A DNA stretch of 45,927 nucleotides from Bacteroidota bacterium (GCA_016124585.1 WGNL01000042.1:1-45927), one strand, 5' to 3'; shown: positions 32,859 to 42,711, counted from the first letter of the stretch. A program made the numbers and translations. The notes: generated from the sequence alone by a model not told the origin.

Positions 32859-32930
32859 TGTTCTAATTCTTTGGACCAACCCTGTTAGGGGTTCGAACCC
32901 CTAACAGGGTTGGTCCAAAGAATTAGAACA
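32859..32930. repeat. perfect 72-bp palindrome after murA
   Basis: The 36-base left arm (centre between 32894 and 32895) is the exact reverse complement of the right arm with no loop. It begins 11 bases after the murA stop. No T-run follows, so it is not a standard terminator although it could block transcription. The core gggttcgaaccc flanked by cctgtta/taacagg resembles the acctgacaggt-type repeat next to the ROK gene in design. Confidence 0.9.
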
Positions 32931-33328
32931 GTCCACATAAAGCCACTCAACCCCTTGATTTTCAATCTATTTAAACATAATCCTAATTTTTATCTGCAAA
33001 ATAGCTGTTACAGAATTGTAAGGCTTTGTAGTTTTGCACCTCACTTACGCCGATAGACTTTAGAACAAAATACATCTACTCCCTTCCACACCCGTATCGG
33101 CGGTCTCACAGTTTGGTCTCCATTTTTAAACAAAACTTTAAGGCTACAGGCTTCGCAAAGCTCAATGCCTAAAGGCTTTTCACTCACTTCGGCACAGGTC
33201 TAACGCCGGTCATTTCACATTTAATTTTTCGGTAAAAAAACGCCACAAAACTGCTGCGCTGCTTGCGCTGTCTGGCTTTGTTTGGTGCTGCAATACAATT
33301 CTTAAACCTGTTAACAAAAACAAACGCT
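32931..33328. other. intergenic leader of the giant T9SS gene
   Basis: No gene is seen in these 398 bases. TAGTTTTG at 33029-33036 matches the -7 consensus and would give a leader of roughly 285 bases; no TTTG -33 box accompanies it. The frame upstream of the chosen start at 33329 stays open to 33263 but lacks a signal sequence. Confidence 0.4.
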
Positions 33329-36300
33329 ATGCGCATTCAACATTACCTGTCCTGCTTGTGCCTGCTCCTGCTTGGGGTGGTCAACTTGCAAGCCCAGACG
33401 CAGTATATCGGCCCCGACAACGGGAGTTGGTTCACTGCTGCGAACTGGAACAACGGCCTCCCTGCCGCTGGTAACGACGCCCTCATCGGGGGTGGCGTGA
33501 CCGTCGCTGTAGGCAGCCCGCTGACCGTGAATTTTGGGGTAACGGCCTTCGGCAATATCTCCGCCACGGCTGCCATTACCATCGCCTCGGGTGGCAACAT
33601 TTCCAACTCTGGAACCCTGACCATTGCCAGCACCAGCAGCCTTACCAACAACGGCACGCTGTCGAATTTCGGCACGCTGACCTTCAACGGCACGGCTGGC
33701 TTCACCAACGGGGCAGGTGCCAATTTCACCAACGGCGGCAGCTTTACCCTCCAAACGACACTGGTCAACAGCGGTGCCATCACCAACAATGGCACAATCG
33801 ACGCCACCAACGGGACCCTCCAATCCGGTGGCACTTTCGACAACAACCAGACCCTCACGACCAAGTCGCTGACCATCAACGCCAGCAGCACGTTTACCAA
33901 CAACTTCGGTGCGACGGTGAACATCACGGGCGCTACGGGTGTGTTTCAGGTGAACGGCAACGTGACCAACAACGGCATCATCAACGCCTCCGGCGCAATG
34001 ACCGTGAACGGAAATTTTGCGAACAACGTGAGCCTGAATGTAACGGCAAACTCCGTTTTGACGGTGAACGCTGGTGCTCAATTGAACAACGGCGGCACGG
34101 TTGACAACAGCGGTTTTGTGCAGAACTACGGCACTTTAACCAACGGTCAGAACTTCGTGAACAGGGGAGAGGCGAACAACTTCGCTACTTTCAACAACAA
34201 CAACCTGATTGACAACAAGACAGGAGCTACTTTCTACAACCGTGCTGGCGGAACGCTAGGCATGGGCTTTGGCTCAAAAATCTCAAATGCTGGTACGTTC
34301 AACAACCTGAGTGACATCAATAGCTTTGGTACCATCGAAAACAACGGAACCTATACCAACAGCGGCAATTTGCTTAGCTTCGGCGGCTCACTGCTTGATA
34401 ACAATTCCACATTTACCAATTCAGGAAGCATCAGCACCAACGACGTGGTGAGCAACGATGGCTCATTTACCAACTCAGGAACCATCAACGTGAACGGTGG
34501 CTCCGTTTGGTCGAACAATGCCAGTTTCACCAACGCCGTGGGTGGCACAGTGAACGTGGTACAGGATTTTGTAAACAATGCAACTGGAACGCTGACCAAC
34601 AATGGTACTTTTCGCAATACGGTCCGCACCCAGAATTTGGGCAGTTTCGTAAACAACGCCTACCTGCATAACCCTGGCGACTTCACTAATTCGGCTGGTG
34701 GTACGTTGACTAACAACGAACTTTTCCTACTGGAAGCGGGCAACCTGCTGAATGCGGGGGCTTTCGTCAACAAGAACAAAACCCTGTCCGATGAATGCTC
34801 TTCCATCAAAAACACGGGCAGCATCAACAACACAGGTGGCAACCTCGAAATCCGTGGTATTTTCTTCCAGAAAGGAACTTTGACAGGTAATGCCGTGAAC
34901 AATACGGGCGGCTACACCCACACGGGCGCTACCTCCGATGCACCAACAGTTTGCCAAAACGGTACTTTCGGTGCGAATATCGACGGCGACATCAAGGTGT
35001 ACGCCAACGCCATTGTGGCTTTTGAAAACTTCGATAGCTGCGCCAACATTGTGTATTTGGCCAACGGCATCGCACGTCCGGTTTTCCATTGTTCCGACAT
35101 TCCTACAGTGCAAAACGTGAATCTCGTCATCCGCACCCGCCTCGGCGACTCGTTGACTTGCGTGGCCCAAGTTACGCCTGTTGACTTGCTCGAACCACAA
35201 ATCGCTGCTTGCCCGAAAGACCAAGTAATTTTTACACCAAACCCAACTGCCACGGCCACTTGGACAGCGCCTACGGCAAGCGACAACTGCTCTTCCACCG
35301 TCAGTGTTACCTCAACCCACAATCCCGGCGCTAGTTTCCCAGTAGGAATCACAGGCGTTACCTACACTTTCAAAGACCAATACAACAACCAGAACCAGTG
35401 CCAATTCCGCATTGATGTTCGGCAGACACCTCCGGGCAGCAACTGTACGGGGGACACTGCTGGACCTACTTTCACAGGTTGCCCAACGAACCAGACCATT
35501 CAGCAGTTGGGTATTTTGACCCCAGCTAGCTGGACTCCACCGACTCCGAACGACAACTGCAAGCCCATCAATTTGACCAGCACTCATGTGCCGGGCCAAG
35601 GCTTCCCAGTTGGTACGACGACAGTGACCTATACCGCCAAAGACGGTAGCAACAACAGCAGCACTTGTACTTTCACGATTAAAGTGAACGCTGTTGACCC
35701 ATGTTTGGAAGACACACAGAAACCTGTTATCTCAGGCTGCCCAGCCAATATCTGGCTGCCGACAAACACAGCCATCAATGGCGCAGTGGCCATTTGGTCT
35801 GCTCCGGGCGCTGGCGACAACTGCGGCGTGACCAGCCTTACTGCCTCGCATGTTCCCGGCAATGTTTACCCAGTTGGAACAACCACAGTAACCTACACGG
35901 CCAAGGATGCAGCAAACAATACGGCCACTTGCAGCTTCACCATTACGGTTGGAGCTGACCCATGCCCCGGCGACGTGACAGCGCCCGCTATCAGTGGCTG
36001 CCCATCGAATATCAGCTTGCTGACTACGGGTAATACTGCGACTGCCACCTGGACTGCACCTACTGCGACTGACAACTGCGCACCAGTGACTGTGAATGCT
36101 ACCCACACTTCAGGGAGCACATTTGGCTTGGGTTCTACCCCAGTGACTTACCAGTTTTCGGATAAAAAAGGAAACAAGAGCACTTGCACCTTCACGGTGA
36201 CGGTTCAGAACAGCTGTTCAGCTGACAACGTACCGCCAGTGATTACAGGTTGCCCTTCGAATATCACCGTTGCAGCAGTAGGTGCAAGCGGAGCGACAGC

Positions 36301-39300
36301 CACTTGGACGGCTCCTACGGCGACTGACAACTGTTCCTTGACCAGCTTTACTTCTTCTTATCTGCCAGGTGCAAATTTCCCATTGGGGGTTACGACCGTT
36401 GTTTACACAGCGATTGACTTACAGGGAAATGCCAGCAACTGTAGCTTCAATGTGGCTGTGGTGAGTGCACCAAACTGCACCACGAACGCTGCGCCGATCA
36501 ACAACACAACGGGCGTTGACCCTGCATCTGTAGCACTTTCTTGGACAACGGCTGCCAACGCCTCCAGCTACGATGTTTACCTTGGCACTGCCAATCCCCC
36601 AACGACAGTTGCTGTGGCAAACGTGAGCGGAACTTCTACCACGGTGACGAACCTTGCTGCTGGTACGACTTACTACTGGTTTGTAGTTCCAAAAAATGCA
36701 GCTGGAAGTGCGACGGGATGTTCATCTTCTGTCACCAATTTCTCCACCGCTGGCTCCAATGGAGGCGGCCCAGGCTCCTGCAATGTGACCACTGGAAGCA
36801 TCGTGCGGGAAGTTTGGAACACCAATACTTGGAACCTGAATGATATTGATGGTTTCGGCAATCCGAACAACACCGTCAACCTGACGCAATTTGCCATTAC
36901 AAGCACCGAAAACGGAACCAATTACTCGGACAGGGTACGTGGATACTTGGTGCCTTCGCAAACTGGTAACTACCGTTTCAATGTAACTGGCGATGATTAC
37001 ACTGAACTGTTCTTGAGCAGCAGTGCCAACCCAGCCAACAAGCAAAAAATTGCTTACCACTACGGCTACACTGGCACCACGGAATACAATAAATATTCAA
37101 CCCAAACTTCTTCCACTGTCGCACTGACGGCAGGTGAGATTTACTATGTCGAGCTACGTCACTTGGAAGGTGGCGGTGCTGACCACTTCCGGGTGAGTTG
37201 GAAGACGCCATCGAACAGCAACTGGAACATCGTGCCTGGTTCAAAACTGGCACCTTACACGGACATCATTTCGCCAAATGCAGTTTGCCAAAACTTGACG
37301 CTGCAGCTCACAGCAACAGGCCAATCCGTACAAATCAGCGGCCAACAAGTGGACAACGGCTCTACTCCCGGCTGTGGCGCTACTTTCACGAGCATGAATG
37401 TCTCTCCAACGAGCTTCAGCCAGCCTGGCACTTACACCGTGACGTTGAAAGTGACAAACTCCTTCGGTCTATCTTCTACCTGTACTTCCACGGTAACGGT
37501 TTTGGCACCACCATGCAATTCTTCCGTAACCGCTTGGAATTTCACGAAAGTGGATGGCACTACTTTGTTTGCACTGGTAAATAATGGCAGCTACACCACT
37601 ACCTCGCTGCCTAGCTCATACAATATTGAGGCACTGGTGAGCGGCAGCGCAGAGAGCGTAAAATTCACGCTCAGCGGCCCTGTGAGCATGACCACGACTG
37701 AAAACTTTGTGCCTTACCATGTTGCTGCTACTGGTGGTTCTATGACGCTGACACCGGGTACTTACACATTGAACGCAAAACTGTACAGCCAAGACAATGC
37801 GCAAGGAACGCTTTGCAACGAAACAACGATTACTTTCAAAATCGTTGCGCCTTGCTCCGTTACCAACACCGTTTGCGAAGCAAACGTGAACAACGGTGGC
37901 TGGTACACCCTGTCCAACTGCACACTGAGTGTAAGCGCAGGCGATGATGTGAAACTCTCCGTGAACCCGAACGGCTTGGCCTCCTACCAGTGGAGCGGCC
38001 CGAACGGCTACACAGCTACTGGGAACAACGGTGGTGACGCCATGATTTCCAACAGCATTACTGCTGCACAAGCTGGCACTTACACCGTAACCATGACCGA
38101 TGCCAACGGTTGCACAGCAGCCAAAAGCATCGCCGTGTCAGTGTGCTCAATGGGCGCTACCGTTTGCGAAGCGAACATCAACAATACTGGCTGGCAGGTT
38201 CTGAACAACTGTGCTATTTCAGTTTGCACAGGCGACAACGTGGTGCTTTCCGTGAATCCGAATGGTTTGGCTTCCTACCAATGGAGCGGCCCAGGCGGCT
38301 ACACAGCTAATGGCAACAGTGGTGGCGACGCCTTAATTTCAAGCAGCATCACAACGGCCAAAGCAGGTACCTATACCGTGACGATGACAGATGCGGGCGG
38401 TTGTACAGCAGTAGCCAGCATTAATTTGACCGTTACAGCTTGCTCAGCTTGCTCAGACAATTTGTTGGTAAATGAAGGTTTTGAAAACGGCACCGCGGGT
38501 TGGACTTGGATGCAAAACGCTGGCACTACGACCTCTTCTCCTTTTGCTGGCGCAAAATCGTTGTCCATCTGCTCTGGTTCTGGTGGCATTTCGCAAGGGT
38601 TGCCTGTACTGCCGGGTGAGACCTACACGCTGAAGGTTTACGCTAAAATCTCCGGTGCATCTGCATCTGTGGGTATCCGTTTCTATGATTCCAACTGGAA
38701 CGAGGTAGGCGTGCCTTCTGTATCCGTAAATTCAACGAGCTACAAACTCTACACTGTGAGCGGAACAGCTCCTGTGAACGCTGCTTACGTGGAAGCTTGG
38801 GCTTGGAAAAACAACAACGGTTGTTTCTACGCCGATGCATTCTGCCTTTCCAGCACAGCGGGCTTCCCTGCTTGCTCGAACAGCGTATTGGCTAACGAAA
38901 ACCCAGGCTTTGAATACAATTTCAATAACTGGGATTGGACTTCAAATGCTAGCATCACTTCTACTTCCCACAGCGGAAGCAAAGGTGCCAAAGTTTGCAC
39001 GAGCTGGAACGGTGGCGGTGCAGGCAATCAAGTATTGGCCACACCGGGTGCTACCTACAGCCTTCAGCTTTGGGCGCAAATCTCAGGGTCACCAAACTGG
39101 GCAGGTGCGGGCATGGCCTTCTACGATGCCAACTGGCACAAGATAGGCGGTGACATCAGCCGCACCATCACTTCGAACGATTGGGCGCTTTACCTCATTC
39201 AGGGTGTGGCACCTATCAATGCCAAATACGTTGACTTCTGGTTCTGGAAAGACGCTGGTGGATGCATGTACGTGGATGATTTCTGCGCTACTTCTACTGG

Positions 39301-40261
39301 TGGTGGCTGCGACAACGACGTACTTTTCGTAGTCGGTAGCACTTGGCTGAACTCTGGTGATGCTTGGGTGAAAAACAGGCTCGAACAACTCGGCTTGGAC
39401 GTCACCGTGAAAAGCGCCAACTACGTTTCCACTTCGGACGCCAATGGCAAGGGCCTTGTGGTCATCAGTTCTACCATCAACTCTGGCGATGTAACGGGCA
39501 AGTTCAAGAACGTAGCAGTGCCCGTGGTTACTTGGGAAAGTTACATCCTGGACGATATGAAAATGACAGGCTCCGTAGCACAGACCGACTATGGTCAAAA
39601 TTCCAGCTACAACAGCATCACCATCACCGACCCAAGCCACCCACTGGCGGCAGGCTTGAGCGGTACGGTCAAAGTGTTGGAATGGAGTTCTTGGTTCCGT
39701 TGGGGCTGGACGACACAATCCAGCGCAGCGAAAGTCGCCAAAGTAGCAGGTCAGGAAGCTTGGTACGGCATCTTCGGTTTCGACAAAGGCCAAGCCATGC
39801 AAGGCGGGTTTATTGCCCCTGAGCGTCGGGTAAGCCTCTTCATGGATGACGAAACTCCGGCTTACCTTACTTCTGATGGAAAGAAGCTTTTCGACAATGC
39901 TATCGAATGGGCAATCCGTTGCCACCTGGCTAGCGCCACTGGCAGTGAACTAGCCGTGCGCAATGGCGAAGCCGCCGACCATTTGACGCCAATAGCACCT
40001 AACGCTTCTGTACAAGTGTTCCCGAACCCAGCCGAGGACAGAATCTTCGTGGAATTCGGTGAAGGCTACAACAACGATGCTGCCAATATCCGCCTGTTCG
40101 ACATCAATGGAAAAGCCATCAAAGAGTGGGAAATGGAAACAAGTGGTGACTCCATCGAGCTTCCGCTTGATGGGTTGCGCAGCGGCCAATACTTGCTCTG
40201 GATTGCTGTTGATGGCAAAGCGCCGATTTCGAAGCGAATCGTTGTGGCTACGACGAAATAA
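33329..40261 (+). CDS. giant multidomain T9SS-secreted protein (HYR, Fn3, PA14, carbohydrate-binding-like)
   Basis: A 2310-residue exported protein. The start at 33329 opens the signal peptide MRIQHYLSCLCLLLLGVVN. Residues about 30-525 are an Asn/Gly/Thr-rich repeat (phrases such as NNGTLTN, FTNSGSI) that looks like a beta-helix. Five HYR domains follow at about 618-1048 (each with a PxIsGCPxN start), then an Fn3 domain (about 1050-1143), a PA14 domain (about 1158-1311, with YRFNVTGDDYTELFL), a PKD/HYR-like unit, two near-identical Ig-like units (LASYQWSGP...GGDA, about 1508-1708), two carbohydrate-binding-like beta sandwiches (NEGFENGTAGW and NPGFEYNFNNW), a Rossmann-like ThuA/amidotransferase-type domain (about 1993-2200), and a C-terminal sorting domain (VQVFPNPAEDRIFVEFG). 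It is probably a surface adhesin or glycan-binding protein. Confidence 0.9.
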   Translation: MRIQHYLSCLCLLLLGVVNLQAQTQYIGPDNGSWFTAANWNNGLPAAGNDALIGGGVTVAVGSPLTVNFGVTAFGNISATAAITIASGGNISNSGTLTIASTSSLTNNGTLSNFGTLTFNGTAGFTNGAGANFTNGGSFTLQTTLVNSGAITNNGTIDATNGTLQSGGTFDNNQTLTTKSLTINASSTFTNNFGATVNITGATGVFQVNGNVTNNGIINASGAMTVNGNFANNVSLNVTANSVLTVNAGAQLNNGGTVDNSGFVQNYGTLTNGQNFVNRGEANNFATFNNNNLIDNKTGATFYNRAGGTLGMGFGSKISNAGTFNNLSDINSFGTIENNGTYTNSGNLLSFGGSLLDNNSTFTNSGSISTNDVVSNDGSFTNSGTINVNGGSVWSNNASFTNAVGGTVNVVQDFVNNATGTLTNNGTFRNTVRTQNLGSFVNNAYLHNPGDFTNSAGGTLTNNELFLLEAGNLLNAGAFVNKNKTLSDECSSIKNTGSINNTGGNLEIRGIFFQKGTLTGNAVNNTGGYTHTGATSDAPTVCQNGTFGANIDGDIKVYANAIVAFENFDSCANIVYLANGIARPVFHCSDIPTVQNVNLVIRTRLGDSLTCVAQVTPVDLLEPQIAACPKDQVIFTPNPTATATWTAPTASDNCSSTVSVTSTHNPGASFPVGITGVTYTFKDQYNNQNQCQFRIDVRQTPPGSNCTGDTAGPTFTGCPTNQTIQQLGILTPASWTPPTPNDNCKPINLTSTHVPGQGFPVGTTTVTYTAKDGSNNSSTCTFTIKVNAVDPCLEDTQKPVISGCPANIWLPTNTAINGAVAIWSAPGAGDNCGVTSLTASHVPGNVYPVGTTTVTYTAKDAANNTATCSFTITVGADPCPGDVTAPAISGCPSNISLLTTGNTATATWTAPTATDNCAPVTVNATHTSGSTFGLGSTPVTYQFSDKKGNKSTCTFTVTVQNSCSADNVPPVITGCPSNITVAAVGASGATATWTAPTATDNCSLTSFTSSYLPGANFPLGVTTVVYTAIDLQGNASNCSFNVAVVSAPNCTTNAAPINNTTGVDPASVALSWTTAANASSYDVYLGTANPPTTVAVANVSGTSTTVTNLAAGTTYYWFVVPKNAAGSATGCSSSVTNFSTAGSNGGGPGSCNVTTGSIVREVWNTNTWNLNDIDGFGNPNNTVNLTQFAITSTENGTNYSDRVRGYLVPSQTGNYRFNVTGDDYTELFLSSSANPANKQKIAYHYGYTGTTEYNKYSTQTSSTVALTAGEIYYVELRHLEGGGADHFRVSWKTPSNSNWNIVPGSKLAPYTDIISPNAVCQNLTLQLTATGQSVQISGQQVDNGSTPGCGATFTSMNVSPTSFSQPGTYTVTLKVTNSFGLSSTCTSTVTVLAPPCNSSVTAWNFTKVDGTTLFALVNNGSYTTTSLPSSYNIEALVSGSAESVKFTLSGPVSMTTTENFVPYHVAATGGSMTLTPGTYTLNAKLYSQDNAQGTLCNETTITFKIVAPCSVTNTVCEANVNNGGWYTLSNCTLSVSAGDDVKLSVNPNGLASYQWSGPNGYTATGNNGGDAMISNSITAAQAGTYTVTMTDANGCTAAKSIAVSVCSMGATVCEANINNTGWQVLNNCAISVCTGDNVVLSVNPNGLASYQWSGPGGYTANGNSGGDALISSSITTAKAGTYTVTMTDAGGCTAVASINLTVTACSACSDNLLVNEGFENGTAGWTWMQNAGTTTSSPFAGAKSLSICSGSGGISQGLPVLPGETYTLKVYAKISGASASVGIRFYDSNWNEVGVPSVSVNSTSYKLYTVSGTAPVNAAYVEAWAWKNNNGCFYADAFCLSSTAGFPACSNSVLANENPGFEYNFNNWDWTSNASITSTSHSGSKGAKVCTSWNGGGAGNQVLATPGATYSLQLWAQISGSPNWAGAGMAFYDANWHKIGGDISRTITSNDWALYLIQGVAPINAKYVDFWFWKDAGGCMYVDDFCATSTGGGCDNDVLFVVGSTWLNSGDAWVKNRLEQLGLDVTVKSANYVSTSDANGKGLVVISSTINSGDVTGKFKNVAVPVVTWESYILDDMKMTGSVAQTDYGQNSSYNSITITDPSHPLAAGLSGTVKVLEWSSWFRWGWTTQSSAAKVAKVAGQEAWYGIFGFDKGQAMQGGFIAPERRVSLFMDDETPAYLTSDGKKLFDNAIEWAIRCHLASATGSELAVRNGEAADHLTPIAPNASVQVFPNPAEDRIFVEFGEGYNNDAANIRLFDINGKAIKEWEMETSGDSIELPLDGLRSGQYLLWIAVDGKAPISKRIVVATTK
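33560..34900 (+). repeat. coding low-complexity Asn/Gly/Thr repeat
   Basis: The N-terminal third of the giant gene consists of short imperfect units of about 30-45 bp rich in aacaacggc and accaac, coding for NNG-type strands and turns. The irregular unit length suggests a beta-solenoid under loose selection. Confidence 0.7.
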
Positions 40262-40264
40262 GAA

Positions 40265-40316
40265 TTGGATATTGGGTATTTGGTATTGATGAAAATATCC
40301 AATACCTAATATCCAA
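40265..40316. repeat. imperfect long inverted repeat after the T9SS gene
   Basis: ttggatattgggtatttgg near 40265 pairs with the segment ending atccaa at 40316 (complement ttggatattaggtattgga), with few mismatches. It lies four bases after the stop, before the true terminator. Confidence 0.6.
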
Positions 40317-40347
40317 TATCAAATCATAACCCTGGTTTCAAGCACTG

Positions 40348-40382
40348 AACCTCCGGCACCCTCCGCCGGAGGTTCTTTTTTT
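40348..40382 (+). terminator. intrinsic terminator of the giant T9SS gene
   Basis: aacctccggc (40348-40357) pairs perfectly with gccggaggtt (40365-40374) around a 7-base loop, and a T-run follows at 40376-40382. Confidence 0.92.
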
Positions 40383-40472
40383 AAGGAATATAACATTGAC
40401 CAGACCCAAATTGAATAACCCATATATTTTAATCAAAACCAATAACAGCTTTAGCACTATATTGCAATAGTC

Positions 40473-40607
40473 AAGTCCATAGGACTTATAGCTTTGTAGC
40501 ATTGATAAAACATACGGTTTAGCGTTCCATCGGAACGCCATTACTTCCCCAATAACGGGCAACAAACATAAACGGGATGTCTACAAAGATTTCACTCCGT
40601 TGGAGTG
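40473..40607. repeat. three TCC-N3-GGA mini-hairpins
   Basis: aagtcc-ata-ggactt (40473-40487), gcgttcc-atc-ggaacgc (40522-40538) and cactcc-gtt-ggagtg (40593-40607) are perfect hairpins of one design, TCC-N3-GGA with variable outer arms. tttgtag follows the first and ctacaaa precedes the third. Together they fill the otherwise gene-free 253 bases between the terminator and the next stop codon. They may belong to a dispersed repeat family. Confidence 0.7.
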
Positions 40608-40635
40608 CTTGGAAATGGCCTTACTGTGATTTCCA

Positions 40636-41055
40636 TTAAAGCAACTTCTTTATCCGCACCATCGGGCCGGGGCAGGACTGTTCGTGGCAGTTCATGCAGG
40701 TGGCCACCATCGCCGAATATTTGTCTTGAGCCTCGGCAGGCGGTGCATCCCGAAGCGCCTTCATCGCCTCCACGTAGGAGGCGGCAAAATGTGGAAACTC
40801 AGGCCCTTGCATCTTCGCAGGGTCAGTAGCCTTGGCCGTCATTATTTTCTCGAAATCAACTTGGATGCTCACTGGTTCGCCCTTTTGTATTTGGGCATGA
40901 ACCCGTTCGCCATCCTCGAACATCTGGCGCATGAGCAACGCCAGTTCACTGTCCCCGTTGGGGTTCAGCGATTTGGATGTTCCGGTATTATCATTGGAGC
41001 ATGCTTGCCATAAAAGCAGGCATACAAGCGGAATTAATGCGATTAATTTTTTCAT
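40636..41055 (-). CDS. heme c-binding lipoprotein
   Basis: A 139-residue lipoprotein (MKKLIALIPLVCLLLWQAC, lipobox WQAC). The C-terminus has a covalent heme-c site, ATCMNCHEQSCPGP (CxxCH), preceded by helices (LALLMRQMFEDGERVHAQIQ and FAASYVEAMKALRDA). The layout, with the heme motif at the end of a four-helix-like domain, resembles cytochrome c'/c556-type monoheme proteins. It is probably a membrane-tethered periplasmic electron carrier or sensor. A partner enzyme is not obvious; the PhoD-like gene upstream on the same strand is not a redox protein. Confidence 0.82.
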   Translation of the reverse strand: MKKLIALIPLVCLLLWQACSNDNTGTSKSLNPNGDSELALLMRQMFEDGERVHAQIQKGEPVSIQVDFEKIMTAKATDPAKMQGPEFPHFAASYVEAMKALRDAPPAEAQDKYSAMVATCMNCHEQSCPGPMVRIKKLL

Positions 41056-41135
41056 TTAAATTGTCGTTTAAATCATAAGGCAATGCCCTAAGTTAATTGA
41101 TGAAGCCCTTGGGGTTAAGCATTTTCAATAGTCCA

Positions 41136-42689
41136 TTACTTCTCCACTTTATTCCCATTAAACAGGATATGCCTGCTGGCGCAAAGCCGGACCCGGTCGT
41201 CCACCCGGTCTTTTCGTTTCACGAAATACCAATCCGATTGCGCCTTTTCGGGTGTCAGCGTCAGCAGTAGGTAGCCGTGGTGTACGAGGTCCAGGTACCG
41301 AAGGTGCGGATTATTTTTTTTCTTTTTGAAACGGCGCTTGGCCTCCGACGCCACAATTTTGGGCACCACTTCATCAAAATTGAAGGAAGTGATGCTTGGC
41401 GTCACAAACTCCGCACCGACCACGCCCTTGCCCGTTTTACAGTCATAGACATTGGGGTCGGCAGGATTCCCCGTCAAATCAAAGGCCCAGGAAGTATGCA
41501 CGTCACCCGTTACGACGACGATATTTTTTAGGTCGTTTTTATAAATAAAATCAAAGATATGCTGTCGCTCAGCGGGGTAGCCATCCCAACGGTCCATGCG
41601 GACAGAAGGACGGCGGTCGAACACCTTGCTGTCGTTCAGTTGGCTGAACACGACTTGATTGCCCACGATTTTCCAGCGTGCCTGGGTGTTTTTCATGCCG
41701 TTCAGCAGCCAATCCGTCTGTTCTGTGCCGAGCATGTGCCGATTTGGGTCGTTCAAGGCAGGGTCGTTTGGGCCATTCGCTTGTTTGCTGCGGCCTTCCA
41801 GGCGACCGTCGAGCATCCAGAGTTCCGCTAGTTTGCCGAAGGAAAAACTCCGCACAATCCGCCGCTCCGGGTTCTCCCGGATGGGCATCCACTCGAAATA
41901 TGCCTGCTTGGCGGCGGCCTTCCGGGCCTCCCAATTGGCCGTTCCGCTCTCCGCACCGTTCACGTAGTCGTTATTGGCCACCTCGTGGTCGTCCCAGATG
42001 ACGATGAACGGATGCAGCCGGTGGCACTCCCGCAACTGCGGGTCGAGGCGGTACTGTCCGTAGCGGGTGCGGTAATCCATCAGTTCCGTGCAGTTTTTAT
42101 CGGGGATGTGCTCCCGGTAGCGGTGCTTCATCATGCGCTTGCGGCCATTGCGCCATACGCCGTATTCGTAGATATAATCGCCGAGGTGCAGCACCGCATC
42201 CAGGTTTTGTTGCTTCGCAATATGGCCAAATGCATTGTAGTACCCGCCCTGGTAATCCGCACAACTGACGACTGCCAGGCGCAACTGGTCGCTGTTTTGC
42301 GAAGCAGTCTTCGTGCGCCCGATGGGAGAGTATTTGTCCTTGTGCTTGAAGCGGTAGAAATACGTGGTGCCGGGCTCCAGGTTTTTCACATCCACTTTCA
42401 CCGTGAAGGCCGAGGTGCCGTAGGTATATTCCTCGCCCGTTTGCACGAGGTTTTGCATGGCAGAATCGCTGGCCATTTCCCATTTCACCAGTTCCGGTAG
42501 CTTGCTGTCGAGGTAGAGTTTCGTCCAGATGACGACGGCATCGGGCAGGGGGTCGCCACTGGCCACACCAAAGTCGAAAGGGGCCAAGTCAGGGGCGGCG
42601 AGCGCTTTCAGTTCTGGATAAAACCATTCCTGGGCCTGGGCTTTTGGCAAAAAAAACAGGAGTAGCAATAAGGGACGGAGTGAGTTCAT
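41136..42689 (-). CDS. PhoD-like alkaline phosphatase/phosphodiesterase
   Basis: A 517-residue exported metallophosphatase with signal peptide MNSLRPLLLLLFFLPKAQAQ. An N-terminal PhoD_N-type Ig domain (FDFGVASGDPLPDAVVIWTK through PGTTYFYRF) is followed by the catalytic domain: VVSCADYQGGYYNAFGHIAK, the metal motif LHLGDYIYEYG, FIVIWDDHEVANNDY and VVVTGDVHTSWAFDL. PhoD enzymes use Fe3+/Ca2+ to release phosphate from phosphodiesters and wall teichoic-type polymers; here periplasmic phosphate scavenging is the likely role. No Tat signal is visible, unlike Bacillus PhoD, so Sec export is predicted. Confidence 0.92.
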   Translation of the reverse strand: MNSLRPLLLLLFFLPKAQAQEWFYPELKALAAPDLAPFDFGVASGDPLPDAVVIWTKLYLDSKLPELVKWEMASDSAMQNLVQTGEEYTYGTSAFTVKVDVKNLEPGTTYFYRFKHKDKYSPIGRTKTASQNSDQLRLAVVSCADYQGGYYNAFGHIAKQQNLDAVLHLGDYIYEYGVWRNGRKRMMKHRYREHIPDKNCTELMDYRTRYGQYRLDPQLRECHRLHPFIVIWDDHEVANNDYVNGAESGTANWEARKAAAKQAYFEWMPIRENPERRIVRSFSFGKLAELWMLDGRLEGRSKQANGPNDPALNDPNRHMLGTEQTDWLLNGMKNTQARWKIVGNQVVFSQLNDSKVFDRRPSVRMDRWDGYPAERQHIFDFIYKNDLKNIVVVTGDVHTSWAFDLTGNPADPNVYDCKTGKGVVGAEFVTPSITSFNFDEVVPKIVASEAKRRFKKKKNNPHLRYLDLVHHGYLLLTLTPEKAQSDWYFVKRKDRVDDRVRLCASRHILFNGNKVEK

Positions 42690-42703
42690 CTTTGGATTTT
42701 TGG

Positions 42704-42711
42704 CAAAGATA
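42704..42711 (-). promoter_or_regulatory. -7 box for the PhoD-like gene
   Basis: The minus strand reads TATCTTTG, an exact -7 match, only 15 bases before the start codon, implying a very short leader. No clear -33 box is seen. Confidence 0.45.

Noticed and set aside
32881-32900. TTCGAA-centred sequence resembling a tRNA T-arm
   Set aside because: It is the centre of a perfect 72-bp palindrome; no acceptor, D or anticodon arms can be formed around it.
40338-40565. 75-codon minus-strand open frame
   Set aside because: It runs across the terminator and the mini-hairpins and has no signal, motif or promoter.
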